A DNA stretch of 64,000 bases from Isoetes taiwanensis (Eukaryota > Streptophyta > Lycopodiopsida > Isoetales > Isoetaceae). The translations under genes were made by a program, and so were the position numbers. The number at the start of each line of letters is the position of its first letter. The stretch's first letter is position 1. Of this stretch, positions 37,400 through 50,200 are shown one piece after another. Under the pieces are notes generated by a model. The model was not told the origin of the DNA. It was given only the letters and a program-made list of their open reading frames with translations, and made no database searches. The stretch spans positions 1,142,154 to 1,206,153 of the forward strand of contig JAJEKV010000074.1 of assembly GCA_021234155.1 (NCBI GenBank), given 5' to 3'.

Positions 37400-39563
37400 T
37401 TCCACTTAACACGTGTTGGAAGTTCCCCAGCACCTCCATACAGGCCATGGGCCACACTAGTCTCTACTCTCCAACCGGCTGCTCCAGCCACCTCATGCTC
37501 AAGACATACCGCCACCGACATCCCCAGCAGGATCATCAGCCCCTCCCACCCCTGCCCCCTCAGACCTAGCCACAACCAAATCATCTGAGCCCTCCCCTGA
37601 GCCACCACGTCCCCTAGCCCCACCATCCAATGGGCGGCCAACAACAAGCCTGCCCCGGCCTCGTCCCACACCACCTCTCCCAACCACACCACCTCGTCCA
37701 ACTCCATTTACTGCACCACGGAGTCCTCTGCTTGTTGCCTCAGGAACAGAGGCGTCCCGGGCCCCTGCATCAACACCCGCAACCCCTACCACATCACAAG
37801 CACCCGCAGGATCATCAACAGGGTCAGATGGTAGCCCAATAGATGGAAACATCCGTCGGATCTCAGAGCCATTCAAAAGCTTCAATCGGAAGAGAAAATG
37901 CCAGGGACCACTACGCACTGGAAGAGAATGTTGGATCTGCATTGGAAGAAATTATTAAGGATTTGGAGAAACACCTATTTTGGTGGTCTATCCCAAAAGT
38001 GCCTCTTATTGGTCGTATCACAGAGGCCAAGTCAGTCCTTAATAGTACCCACGTATATATGGCTTCATTGTTACTAGCCCCACATGTCAAAGTATATGAA
38101 CTCAATGCAAGAGCCCAAAATTTCATATAGGGTGGCACTAAGGAGGGTGTTGTGATTAAGGTGGCTTGGTCCAAATGCATCCGTCTAAAATGGGCAAGTG
38201 GTCTCGACATGATGTACTTCTCCCTATAGAGCAAAGTCCCCATTTCAAACTTCATTTGGAGGCTTTTAAATGATTAAAATGACTCTATTTTACGCCTTCC
38301 CAAGCAATCTCTTAGTCATTGTATCCCTATAGGCAAGATTGTCAAACTAGTTTCGTATTGGGCATTGTTTCATCCTTTGCAGTTTTTTCCAAATGCTTCT
38401 CCTTTTTTGCATGGATTATTGGCAACACAGGATGTAGTTAGACATCTTTTTTGGTCGTGCCCTTCCACCCATGCCCTATTGCAGATTCACTGGTATTGTG
38501 TACCTCTGCCACTGAACCTCTTAGCATCTCCACTTGCTGCATCCATTCATCCCAATGCACAGAGATGATGGGTTCTTGCAGGTGCTATTTCTATTCAAGT
38601 ATGGTATGAAGGTGGTCACCTACTAGCTTCACTTGAGTTTCAAGATAATTTTTTACTCTCCCGTTGGGATGTGTCTGTCTGGGTGAAGATAATAGAGAAT
38701 TTGCCTCTTATGGAGGAGGTTGGTGGCATGGAAATGATGGATTTGGGTTTGCCACAAGGATACACAAAAGGCAAGTACTTTGTCAGCTCCATATATCGCA
38801 TTCTCTTAGCTCCACAGTCCTTCCCACTGTGAAATGTGTGGCACTTGCAGATTTCACAACCCAGTTGGATTCGTACATGTTATTGGCTTTGGGATAAGTT
38901 ACTTCATCCCAAAGTGTCTGTTCTTTAGTAGCAAGTTATCCGTAGGTGCCTGCATATTAACGCCTTAAGACATCACTATAATCTACCTACATCTGCAATA
39001 TCCCGCTCTGTCTTTTTAGACACTGAGGCTTGAGCATTGTCACTTTGTTTGTACAGGGTTTTAACCGACATGGACCTGGCTACAAGGTTTTTCTAGCAGT
39101 GCATTGGATATTCAACGTGTCCTCTTGGAATCATACCCTAATGCATGGCCCCCATCTAAGCAAAAGGCATTTCATCTTGGTTTTGGTTGGCTCCTGTAGT
39201 CACTCTGGAAGTGCCGATGACACCACATTTTCTAGGGCATGTATTCATCTGCTTGTGGAGTCATTGTTGTAGCATAGGCTAAGATGCTAATGGCTTATAG
39301 ATGTTCCTTCCTGAAGTCAGACATGAAAGATCACATTCAGATTCAATACATTTAAATTAACTCTTATAACTATTCTACTCTTCGATATTCAATACATTTA
39401 ATTAACTCTTATAACTATTCTACTCTTCGATGAAGTGCACAGTGTTTTACGCTCATGTTCCAGAGGCATTTTTCTTGTGCTTACACAGATAGCCGAGATA
39501 TTTATTTACATGGTATAATTTTACTCTTGATGAATAAAAAAAATGTACATCCTTAAAAAAAAA
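37400..39563 (+). mobile_element. LINE 3' portion ending in poly(A)
   Basis: A Pro/Ser/Thr-rich segment (37,500-37,950, ORF1-linker-like) runs into the C-terminal part of a reverse transcriptase at 37,954: EKHLFWWSIPKVPLIGRI, AKSVLNSTHVY, ARAQNFI then GG and VAWSKCIRLKWASG. Further on come VVRHLFWSCPSTHA (about 38,430-38,475) and GKYFVSSIYRILL (38,770-38,808), both typical of the zf-RVT region after plant LINE polymerases. An A-tract at 39,553-39,563 follows AATAAAAAAAATG, consistent with a 3' end. The endonuclease and polymerase palm are missing, so the copy is internally deleted. It is head to head with the LINE at 34.5-37.26 kb. Confidence 0.75.
39336..39431. repeat. Direct duplication of ~45 bp inside the LINE 3' region
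   Basis: The phrase ATTCAATACATTTAAATTAAC...CTACTCTTCGAT occurs twice in a row with a one-base difference. Confidence 0.8.
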
Positions 39564-40889
39564 AAGGAACCTTTTAAATTCTGTTCAAACAGATTTCTAC
39601 CTTTCATGGACTTTTGCAAAGACCACTTCGGGCCAATATGCAGCCTTAAGCCAAAACAGGTGTAAAATTGACTCCTTAAAAATGGTCAACATTTATCAAA
39701 GCAGAAGAAAGTACGAGATTCTATGATAAGTAACGATTTCCTTTTGTCATTCCAATTAACGTTTTTCGTTCAATACATCATTTTTACCTTCATAAGAGTT
39801 GATAATTGAAACTAGAACAGCATAACATAAAGTTTAAATTTCCCTTTCTTTCGAATCAACGCTATAGAGTTCAATAGGCTTCTCAGAATTTTATCTTCAA
39901 CGTCATCACGTCTCGTAGCTTTTCCAATGTGAATAAATAGGAAAACACACGTAGGAGCAAGAAATCCCATTACCTGCAGTGAAACCAGAGGACACTAGCC
40001 TAAGAAGGGTAAGAGCCTAAGTCACTAGCAGGTAAGCTACGGATCTCTTGGGCTCTTCACCCTTCACCATGCATGTTTAAATAACCAAAATATAAAGTAT
40101 ATTTAGTCCTTATACCATCCTAGCAACAGCAAGTGCAAACCCTGTATAATGGTCTTTTTAACATTTCAGTACTGAACATATGATGCAAACAGGACAACCA
40201 TTTATTTGTCAAGTTAAAAACCTACTTCATTATCTGTATCGCCAAAATATAACTGTAAATCATCACTGTTATTCAATCATCAGCAATACGCATTTAAATC
40301 TTGCACTATCCTATGTTCTACAGCCTCCCCTGCATTTAAAGCATTAGACCCAGGTCTATGGTAGAGCTATAATATCTTCAAGTTCCCTGATAACTTCAGC
40401 TTAACCTTGACGTCCCATTGTATTAATTTCTTCTGCACATAGCCTTATGTTAGCTGCAAGTAACTTTGCCTTCTAGCCCGTGAGAACATCTATGTAAGCT
40501 CAATCTAGGCCAAACTTACGTCTTTGAAAAAGCATGGGCAAAAAAGCCAAGTGTAAAATCGACTCATCTGATTAATTTCTCATCTCCAATATGACGACAC
40601 TATACGTACCCCTGTTTACAGAACCCCATATCACAACATGCAATCAGAGTACTGCCATTTAATTATCAAAGGAAATTTAATATGTTCAATTCATTTTCCA
40701 TGATCAGAAATATGTTAAGCTGCATGGATTTTCGTTTTATCATGTCTACACTGTAAGACTAAAGATGTAAACAACACTAGGTGTCAAATCATCAGCCCAC
40801 TGGCAGAATCTAATGCAACAGTAAAAAAATCATCACGTCTACTCAAAATATGCAAGGTGTATGGATTCAAGAATGCCAAGTAGTGTAAC

Positions 40890-41050
40890 CTGAGATCTAA
40901 AATCTGGCCGCTCTAACATCATGAAATTAGCTGAATATTTTGTTGGCACAGCACTCATGGAGTCATATGCTCCTTTTAATAAGCTTGTTTGGCCAAAGAG
41001 GCTGTCATGTTCAGTAACCACAATACGCTCAAAATTTGTGTTAAGTCCAC
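40890..41050 (-). CDS. Exon-like open stretch, unknown protein
   Basis: The minus strand reads FERIVVTEHDSLFGQTSLLK, GAYDSMSAVPTKYSANFMML and ERPDFRSQ without stops, then CTCAG followed by GTTACAC as a plausible splice donor at 40,889. The peptide looks like folded protein, with mixed charged and hydrophobic residues. No upstream or downstream exon could be assigned, and the family is not recognised. Confidence 0.3.
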
Positions 41051-41894
41051 CTTGTTATTACTCTATTCCTTCCATTTTACATCATTACCCTATCCTTTCT
41101 ATTTTCTGGTATAAGATCAGTGGTCATATCAGCTATTGGTTATCAAGCCATAACTATACAATTCAAATTAGTCTGTCACATGTCACAGGTCAACTTTTAT
41201 AGAGCATCATCTTCTTAACAACATATTTCCCTCATTTCTCTATGGCTACCAATCTGAGGACTGCAAATAGATCATACATTCTAATGCCACTAGATTTCGT
41301 TTAGACCTAATAGATCTACCATTTAGTTTGGAAAAACATTACTGAATGTGAAAATATCATGATGCAATCCTCATTAAATCAAATATTCAAGCATTTTAGT
41401 TAGCTTGATGCTTAAGTCTTAATCTACTGTAACTCATAAACGATATGAACTAAAATTGCTAGATCAACAGATTAAAGGTTTAGTAGTTTTTAGTTTCCCC
41501 ACGGGTTTCCTTCGTAACCACTTTGATACATTTAGCAATCTTCATATCTTGGCAATTACATTAGGGGGTTTTGATTTGTTAGACATGGTATTGCTTTTTT
41601 CCTGATGCTCATTTAACATATGTCAACTTTATAGTGGCAATCACACCTTGCTCATCATCTTTTAGAAGTTCTCTTTTGATCGGCCGGTTTTCCCCCTCCA
41701 GACGAGTCTCTCACCAAAATGCATGCGATTCAACACCGTCGGATCGCCATTTTGGGGAGAGACGAGGCTATATATACGTCTTTGGGCTCTTTCTCCATTA
41801 TCGGCGTCTTCTCACAACAGTTTTTTTGGGTCTTAGTTTCCTCCCTCCCCACCCTAAGTTGTTTGCATTCATGTTTTTCATTTGTGATTCCATT

Positions 41895-42065
41895 TCCCGT
41901 GGCTCGCGTGACCAACCCCTCTATATTTGAGAGGTTATGTTGTTTTAAGATATGATGTTATGTCGCTGCGGGCTCAAGGTGACCAGCCCCCTCTCGTATT
42001 TGAGAGGTTATGTTGTTTGAAGATATGCTCTTATGTCGCGTGGCTCGCGTGACCAGGCCCTTCTC
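41895..42065 (+). repeat. ~72-bp unit repeated 2.4 times
   Basis: GTGGCTCGCGTGACCA..CCC, TATTTGAGAGGTTATGTTG and AAGATATG recur at about 41,900, 41,972 and 42,043. Confidence 0.75.
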
Positions 42066-42377
42066 TTATTGGAGGATTGTGATTTATCATGGACCAGCCC
42101 CCTTGGGAGGCTTCACCAATCCGGCGTGATGGCTTCTATTTTTTGAGTTAATTGCTTCTTTTTGTATTGTTTCTTTTCAGGTCATCTCATCCTATGGCTT
42201 ACTTTGTTATGCTACTTTTCTAACGTCTAATGCATTCGCTTGTTTTTTTTCTCCTATGTTTTCGTGTGATCATGGCTATTTCTTTCTTTTGTTCGCTTCT
42301 CCCATGGAGTTTGAGATGCATCGCCTGATTTTATGCACCTCCATCTTGTGCTTCCTCGAATTTTTCATCATCGATCT

Positions 42378-44008
42378 TGTGACGCCCGTGGAAATATACC
42401 ATAAATACGTATATTACTAGGATCATTACTATACAAGTCTATCTTCATAGCCTTGTATACCATAGATTGTGGCACTAGGGGCATGACTAAGCTATTCATA
42501 TAACTTAGCCAACCTTAGGTTAAGACCATCTTCCACGTGGCCTTAACCTATTGGGCACCCGCCACACCCGGACTTACTCCTATTGGAGCCACGTGGCATA
42601 ACATGTGAACCCTAACCTATAAAGGCCTAAACCCTAACCCTAGGCCTCTTTTCTCTGCCCAACAAATTGGAACCTTTCGCGCGCCGAAAAACTCCATTTC
42701 GAGAACCGCCTCACCGTGGCATAGCCTAGCAAAGAATGAGTTCCCTGAGCGTGAGCGCAAGGAGTGGGAGCTACCAACACTTCAAGACCATGGAGACGCC
42801 AAGATTGGGAGGGAGTGCTTCGAGCGTGCATGCGTAGTAGTGCTCATAGAGTTCATCCGGAATTAGCATTCCGTATGAGTTAGTATCTTGTATCTAGGGT
42901 AGAGCCATCCTAGAACCCTCATGCATCATCTTGAACCCTAATCAAGGAACCCTAACCGTAGTTAGATTTGTATGATTAGGTTAAGATGTTCTTATGATTA
43001 TTCTCATGATATGATGATTATGTGAGGATGGTTGATCATGTTTGCTCCTCTTGTATTGGGAAGGGGGTAGAGACCTAGAGCCATATGTAGTATGCTCCTA
43101 GATTAGATCCCTTAGTTCCTATTAGATGCGGCCTGTGCATAGGAACCCACCGGGCTATGGAGGCTATGATATGACTCAAAGACTACACAACGGGCTAGAG
43201 GCAATATTTTTGAGGATCCCCGCCGAAAGGGGGCTACGGGATCCCATAGTGGGCTAGGCTTATGGCTCATTCACTTCGTGTGGGCCGAGCATGGTCCCGA
43301 CACCTCCCCCGGGCGATGGTGTCGCCGCGCCCTCAAGAGTTGCAAGTGTCGGGCTTTGGCTCTTGTTTTGGGGTTCACCGGGTATGAATCGTGGTGTCAT
43401 CCACGATTCTCTAGCCGCCGAGGAGCCTCTAGACCCCGGAAGGGGAGATGCAACCCTTCCCGCCTCGACCAGACCAGGAGATGCAACCTGAGTAGTCCCG
43501 GTGGGTGATACCATGGGATTGCGTGATCCCGAAGGCTAGAGTCATGTTAGAGCCCCCCGATCTAGCCCATCCGCAAAGTATGCACGTGGAGGGGCGGATG
43601 GAGTGGTCAACCCTAGCCATTGTCTTATGCCAGCCCTCGCCATTGTTATGACTCGGTCTGCTCTATCTTGAGGCATAGCCAGTCAGTCATCCTCCTTATG
43701 AGTCGGAGCCATGGGTAGGAGCTCTTATGTTTTATAGTTTATGGTTATCTTCTTTGCTCATATGGATATGTGATGGACTACCCTTCGAGGTAGTATGTTG
43801 TATTGTTATTGCTAGTTCTGACGTTGTTTATGCTTCCGCTGTGATAGGAGCCCATAGGGGAAGGGCGCAAGGCAACCTTTCCCCTTCCCGCACTAGGATT
43901 CTCTCAGAGTGCGGGATAGACGGAGGGCCCATGCGGTTGAAGGACCGGATGGGGGATTTCCTGCCGAGTGTACGGCCGGGTGCCGTATATTTAGCAGGGA
44001 GCATCACA
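42378..44008 (+). mobile_element. Complete 1.63-kb 5' LTR, copy C
   Basis: It starts TGTGACGCCCGTGG and ends CATCACA, one base before the primer binding site. The second half aligns with the truncated LTR at 1,115-2,096 and with 12,985-13,378. CCTATAAAGGCC at 42,617-42,628 is a likely TATA box for the element's own promoter. The matching 3' LTR is not in the window. TGTGACGCCCG-type ends with a long LTR are common in plant Ty3/gypsy elements, but no polymerase is present to confirm the superfamily. Confidence 0.8.
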
Positions 44009-44009
44009 A

Positions 44010-44021
44010 TGGTATCAGAGC
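44010..44021 (+). other. Primer binding site for initiator-Met tRNA, copy C
   Basis: TGGTATCAGAGC follows the LTR with a one-base gap, as in copy A. Confidence 0.85.
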
Positions 44022-45760
44022 AATGTTCTTGGTTGACCAAGAGCTAGCCCTAACCATATCCATGAATAAGTAGACTAACTGGCCTAGCTAAGGAATGGAA
44101 TGAGAATTCCAGTCTTGAACCGCGAAATGTGGGAGAAATTTTTTTCCCATTAGTAGGGTCGTAATTAGATTAAGTATAGTCTAAGTGGTAGAAATAATAT
44201 AGTCAAAAGAAACCTTCTAGTAAATTTGAGCTCAAGTTGTTCATGAACCGCACCTTTCAAGTGAAAAATTGAATGAGAAATCGCTCAAAATAAAGCTTGA
44301 AAGAAAATGGCGGGAAATGACCACTACTTGGCCCAAAAGGAATTAGGAAATTTTGAGAAATAGTTAAGTGATTAGGGGAAGTACCTTAATTAATAACCCA
44401 TAGTTATAATAAAATTTACTCTTAAGAAAAGTAGCTATTAAACCTATAGAAGCACCTCTACTCCCTAGAAGTTCCCAAATGGTAGCTTGAACCTCCCCTT
44501 TACCCTTGTAAGGCGAATTATAAGCTAATCTCCGAAGCTGCCAGAAGAGTGTCCACTGAACAAACAGCCGACGAGATCGATCCAAAGGAGCCGCGAAGAT
44601 AGAGGCAAGATCGCTCGAAGAGGCCACCACCAGGGAAGCTAAGTTGTTAGGAGGGCCAAACAAGTAGCTAGGAAGGTTGGAGGCTCCAGCTTGCACCGGA
44701 ACGTTGAAGCACTCACGCGGGCGGACAAGCAAATTCTTGAGGCCCCATGACCTAGGTCGGGGCATCTAACTTAGCCACTCAAGCTCTTGAGACCGAATCG
44801 CTTCACCTCAGTAAGGAATGATCGCAAGGCTCGGGGAAATTGAGATCGCGGGAAGGCCGGCTTCTAAAGGTGAGGAGGTAAAAAGAGCAACCTCGCAAGA
44901 GCAACCCCAAAGAAAGAAGAGCGGTGTGAGGAGCAAGTAGCAAGAGCAACCTCGACAAAGAGGGAGCAACCCCAACACCGTGAAGAGTGTGAGAGCAAAG
45001 AAGCAGAAGAGCAACCCCTCGGCAATACGAGAAACCCCAACAGGAACAGCAAAGAAGGGGAGCAAGCAATCAATGCTAAGAGAAGGAAGGAGGAGGCGTA
45101 TGCAAGGGAGAAGCTAACGGCGAGGCGTGAAGTTAGGGCAGAGGGGAGCGCGGGTTATCGAGAGAACCACAACCGCATCTAACCGGCAGAGGATGAGCCC
45201 GAGGAGGAAGGACCACACCAACAAGAGGGGGAAGCAAGAGGCTAAAGAAGAAGACGAGGAGGCTCGGCAACCATAGCCAATGCAGTCCAAGGAGGGCAAC
45301 ATCAGCGAGAAGCTACTTAAAGCTGAAGCAAGATGTGGAGTAGGAGAAGAAGAAGGCAGCATGCAAGATTCATCTCCGCCAACGGATCTGACAAGGTAGC
45401 CGACCAGGATCGAAAAGCCAGCCTCCACCATCTCGACTCGATTCTCCGAAGAAGGTCCGCCATGGGCCAAATCCCCAGCACAGTACAACTGCTCGACATA
45501 TTTGGTATTGCCAATAGTGCACCAGTCTGAGGATTCAGGAAGCCTCTTTTCGAGTGCCTACATCAGGCATCTATGTAGGAGTTCAAGATGGACTACGACT
45601 ACCGAGACACATCAACGACGGCAGAGTCTCGCCAGGAAGCGGCCAAAGCCGAGGAGGCCAAGATCTGCACCATTCATGCCAAGAGGATGACCATTATGCT
45701 CAAGAGCATGAACTAGCACGGAGGATTAGAAAAGATGAAATTTAGGAATCTTCGAATAAA
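44022..45760 (+). mobile_element. Decayed internal region of copy C
   Basis: The sequence after the primer binding site is interrupted by stops. From 44,880 to 45,060 it is a degenerate repeat of AAGAGCAACC. Further on, 45,590-45,715 reads in one frame as MDYDYRDTSTTAESRQEAAK and EEAKICTIHAKRMTIMLKSM, a short coiled-coil-like tail ending in a stop. A 133-codon minus-strand frame (44,765-44,364) also exists. The strand and identity of any gag gene are uncertain. Confidence 0.35.
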
Positions 45761-46480
45761 ATTTTGAACTTGTATATATCTATATATAATAATAAAGCCG
45801 TTTTAGGATAGTTTGTGCGCGATCTTGTCCGTTAATTTTATTGTGTGTAAAAATATCAATTTTAAGCCGTTCAATAATTAGTATTTTGCCTAGGTTAATG
45901 CATTCCCGAAACGACGTCCTATTGACCGGAAGTATGTTTTTGGAAATGCTCACTTCTCTGTAAATAGGGATCGATTACAAAGCATCCTTTCGGGGGGCTT
46001 AAAGGATTAAAGGAATTACAGAATTAAAGGAACTCTGCACGATTCTAGCGGTGGTAGGAAAACTACAAAAGCTCATGTTATGGCGGCACGATTCTAGCGG
46101 TGGTAGGAGATATGTGGCAAAATCTTGGCATTTGTTATTACATTCAGTTCCAACTCACATCCGAACATGCCTATCAACAAGAAACACCAATGGATTTGCG
46201 TCTTCTTTTAGGGAACCAATTACGCAGAAAAATTCTTGCTCGATAGCCGGTTTGGTGATTGCTTTTTGGCATATCTATCTTTTGCCGTGAAAAGTCAGAT
46301 TGTAAGGGTTTATTTTTGTTAATGTTAGGATTTCTATAGGAGTTAAGGCAGCTCAACTTCTTCGGCAGTTCAACTTCTTTTTTCAAGCTTATTATGACAT
46401 GATGCCATAGCCACTTTGCTCTTTAAGAAGGTTTGTTACCCTATCATAAGCTTTTCAGCCTTTTCCTGTAAGTTCGGATT

Positions 46481-46712
46481 GTCCTAGACTCAAGGAGCTA
46501 TTGCAAATGTTGTGAGGAGTTTGGTCACAGACCATTTGGAGGAGCTTATGCTACCATTTGAATTTGAAGATTATGCGCAGGACCTGATGCAGTTATCTTG
46601 TTCCTTCTTTGAAGAAAACGTGGTTGACAATAACTTTTTACAAGATGTGATGACTCTAACTACGAATCTTGATCTGCAAAGATTGCACGCTAATGTCTCT
46701 AATACTTCTTAA
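46481..46712 (+). CDS. Terminal-exon-like open stretch, unknown protein
   Basis: The segment reads RSLVTDHLEELMLPFEFEDY and AQDLMQLSCSFFEENVVDNN and ends with a stop after NVSNTS. It is strongly acidic and likely helical. It lies in otherwise stop-rich, AT-rich DNA, which makes it stand out. I could not link it to other exons or to a family. A retrocopy fragment is an alternative. Confidence 0.3.
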
Positions 46713-46857
46713 ACAACAATGGAGATTATGTGGATTGCAATTTATGAAGCTTGGAAGACAGAATGCCTGGTGTTTAGATTTTCTGCAATGAAGGTCATTG
46801 AGAAAGGTACAAGATCTTGGGGGCAATTATTAAACTGATCAGTGCAGAAATCAGTGT

Positions 46858-47290
46858 GGGCATAAGCATGTTATGCGCATTGAATTTTTTTAAATTATTT
46901 TGGTCCCTTCGATTTATCTGGCAGAGATCTACGGTTTTTTTTTCTCTCTTTGACCCCTCTCACGGCTCCTGGAGTCGGACCCCTCTTTGCAGGCAGAGCT
47001 TGAGCTTGGATCACGAAGCAATAATATACATTCTTGGCAAATACATAACTTGCTCCTGCATGTGCAAATTGCTGTAAGCATGTTATGCGATTGAATTTTT
47101 TAAATTATTTTGGTCCCTTCGATTTATCTCTTTGAGATCGGTTTTTTTTTTCTCTTTGACCCCTCACTCACGCTCCTTGAGTCGGACCCCCCTTTGCAGC
47201 AGAGCTTGAGCTTGGATCACGGCAATAATCTACATTCTTGGTAAATACATAACTTGCTCCCTCGCATGTGCAAATTGTTTGTAAGCATGT
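46858..47290 (+). repeat. ~217-bp tandem duplication
   Basis: Two copies begin GCATGTTATGCG and contain TTTGGTCCCTTCGATTTATC, GGAGTCGGACCCC and ACATAACTTGCTCC in the same order (46,867-47,083 and 47,084-47,290). The copies differ by several indels. A further 30-bp phrase (TTTTCTCGATTGTTGACAC) is duplicated at 47,335 and 47,399. Confidence 0.85.
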
Positions 47291-50200
47291 TTCGACTTAT
47301 CAGCAAGAAAAAACAATTTCGCTCTCTACGTGCCTTTTCTCGATTGTTGACACTAATGGCTCTTAACCCCCAGATACAAGATGATTATGCGGAATCTAAT
47401 TTTTCTCGATTGTTGACACTAATGGCTTGACGGATTTTGAAGATGGTTCCGGAACTGCCAAAGCAATGAACTTTACTTAGCCATACTGCCATAGCTTGAT
47501 CCAGCCTGTGTTTTGTTGGCTGAATCGTGCCTGGGCTCTTATTTTGTCGACGTAGAGGATTTTGAAGAGCCATTTTTCCTGCCATGTCCTTCAATCCCGT
47601 GGCATTGTGTGTTACTGGAATGTTTCATCAAATTATCTTCGTGGGAAAATCGTTTTCCTACTCCTTCCTTTTTGTAAGTTTTTGATGATGGTTATCACTA
47701 CTTCATTTCCACAGCCAAGGAGTATAATACTTCATTAAGTTTGGAACATTGTAATTGCATGATTAATCTTTCAGGACGTGCTGGTAAGGATGTCAATAAC
47801 TTAGTTTGCTGCATGACATGACCATTCTGTTAGGCTAGATTATTGCAATCTGAAGCAAGAGTAAATCTGTTGCTTGCCTCATTGTATTAAAAACACATCG
47901 TGAGGAAACAAGAAGGGAGGCAAAACAATGATTTCCTTCGTTGGGCATTTTAAGATTAAACTTTACATATGTGGCTTTTCTTTCTTGGCTTTATCAAGTA
48001 GGGCCAAAGGAAAGTCTATGGAAGAAATGCCTCATAATTGTCAAGCCATGTGAGAAATATTTGCGATGGCACATCAGACCTGTTTGTGCAGTCCAGACTT
48101 TACCAGAGAAAAGTAAATTGAATGCGTTCAGTATTTTAGTTATATGAAATAGAATTATGGAATTTGTCCAAATATTTTTCCTTATAGTTGTAAAACATCA
48201 CTGTAGGTGCAAAAGCTTTTGTTTTTCCTTGTGCTCAAAATTCGAATGTGTAGATTATGATGAGGTCCCCCGTAAGTCGAGGACCTTCAGATATTTATGC
48301 ATGTATGGGTTATTGCAGCAACTCAACCGGGGTGAAATATATCAATAAAGGGTGATGGAGTTTAAGATGCAACGTGTACCTTCCTGTAAGTGTTTACTCA
48401 AATCCCTTATTAGCTTGTTTACTAAAGTCCCTTATTTGCTAGATCTGACTAATATATAGCTTAGCTCAACAAGTTCGTAACGTATGACAATTCCAGTAAG
48501 CTGGGCTAAGGGCCCGGTTCAGTTATGTTAGTAATTGGAGTTACCCTTTCTACTTTGAGACGCCTCTAAAGTCAGTCCAGTCCTTTGGATCCAAAGATGC
48601 CACTGTCTTATCCCCTCAAGATCTATGCCACAAAATCAAGTCACACAATATTTGAATGAAGCTTAGAGAATGTGCTCTCATCTTGACTTTTTATTGCCAT
48701 AATCTCCTATTACATTTATGAATGATCTTTAAAAGGATCCTCTATTTCTAGGTTTTGTGGTTGTGGACTTTTCAGAGGCTGAGGAGTTTGAAGAAGTTGT
48801 ATCAATTATTTGGTCATCAATATGCCAAACTGACTCTAGCATCCTACGAAAGTTCCTACATGCATTATAAGCCATCTCCATGTTCACAAAACTGTATTTC
48901 CAATGGAGTTCATGTCTGCAACCTCAAAGCAGCCAGAGATGTTAAAATATTTTTTAGGCTTTTGCACATTAACCATAGTCAAAGCATATTGACACATTAA
49001 GACCTCCGAGTAGTTGTTTGAATGCTTCAAGAAAAATCTCCCAGAGGAAATGGCATATAAAAACATGTAAGAAGGACGATACAATACCATGTTTAGACTT
49101 AGTCTCTTTTGCTTTTGCTTTGAATTAGCAACATATGAAATAAATCCATGATGCGATGCCAAAATGACTCCTTCAATCCCGCGACATGGAATTGAAAATA
49201 GAACCCTTATGCTCAAACTTTTGTCGACTCTAAAGATCTATATAACATGGAGTTTTTTTTTACTCTAAATTGTCTTTATCAATTACGGCCAAAGGAATAT
49301 TTATAGAAGAAATGCCTCATGATTGTCAAGCTGAAAGCTTGCTATTCAAGACAATGTTTTAATAAACAGCCCTATTCCATTTTGACTTAGGCATGCCTTA
49401 TTCCATTCTAATGGTGGCATAGGGGACCGTGATGACCCAAAGTTTATTCTAATAGGCTTTGTTAAGAGGACCATGTTCTATGTTCAATGTTTACAAGTAT
49501 AATTTGATGCTAACTTGTAGGCTGATCCATGACTTCTTCCCCGTGCAATTTGCCATAACAGAAACCATGTGGACATACAATATAGGTGTGATGTAGCTCG
49601 CATACAGAATATATCTCACCTTAGAGCAGCTGGTCTGCATGTGAGAGATGAATTATTTGTTGCAATAATTCAAGCAATAGAAGTACTGTTGTTTTCTATC
49701 GATTGTGTTTATTTAGAAAGTTCATCAGATATAATAATTATGAACCACCCATTCATAGTTGGCTTAGAAATTAGTGCTACAACTAATGAGACACTTCCAA
49801 CATACCAACCAGGCATACGAATATCTAGATGTGGTACACACATATAACCGTGAGAGAAATGTTTGCAATTGCACATGAGACCTGTTTGTACAGTCCAGAC
49901 TTTACGAGCAAAAAATAAATTGAAGGTCTTCAATATTTTAGTTCTATGAGACGAAATCATGGAATTTGTCCGTGATATTTTTCATTGTAATTGTATGGTT
50001 CATCTTCTTGGTCATACAAAAGCGTAAATTGTTCTTCAAGATATAATCAAGCACAATCTTATAGGATGCAAATCTTTACTCGATTGATTGCAAAGACAAG
50101 AACGTGGAGCTTGAAGGTAGTGCTTTGACCATGTGGTCCATTTGGCTCCCCGCAAGAACGTGGAGCTTGGGAGGTAGTGCTTTGACCATGTGATCCCCGG

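Larger units (their letters stand above)
39564..42377. other. Mostly non-coding DNA; one exon candidate and a small tandem repeat
   Basis: This is AT-rich, intron-like sequence. The exon candidate (40,890-41,050 minus) and the repeat (41,895-42,065) are listed separately. Near 41,750-41,790 the plus strand has GGCTATATATACG, which could be a TATA box, but no gene follows it before the LTR. Confidence 0.4.

Noticed and set aside
37360-37942. 147-codon Gly/Val-rich minus-strand frame
   Set aside because: The plus strand reads as a Pro/Ser/Thr-rich LINE ORF1 linker continuing toward polymerase motifs, so the minus frame is more likely its shadow.
44364-44765. 133-codon minus-strand frame
   Set aside because: It lies in the internal region of a plus-strand LTR retrotransposon and has no recognised domain; kept only as a remark.
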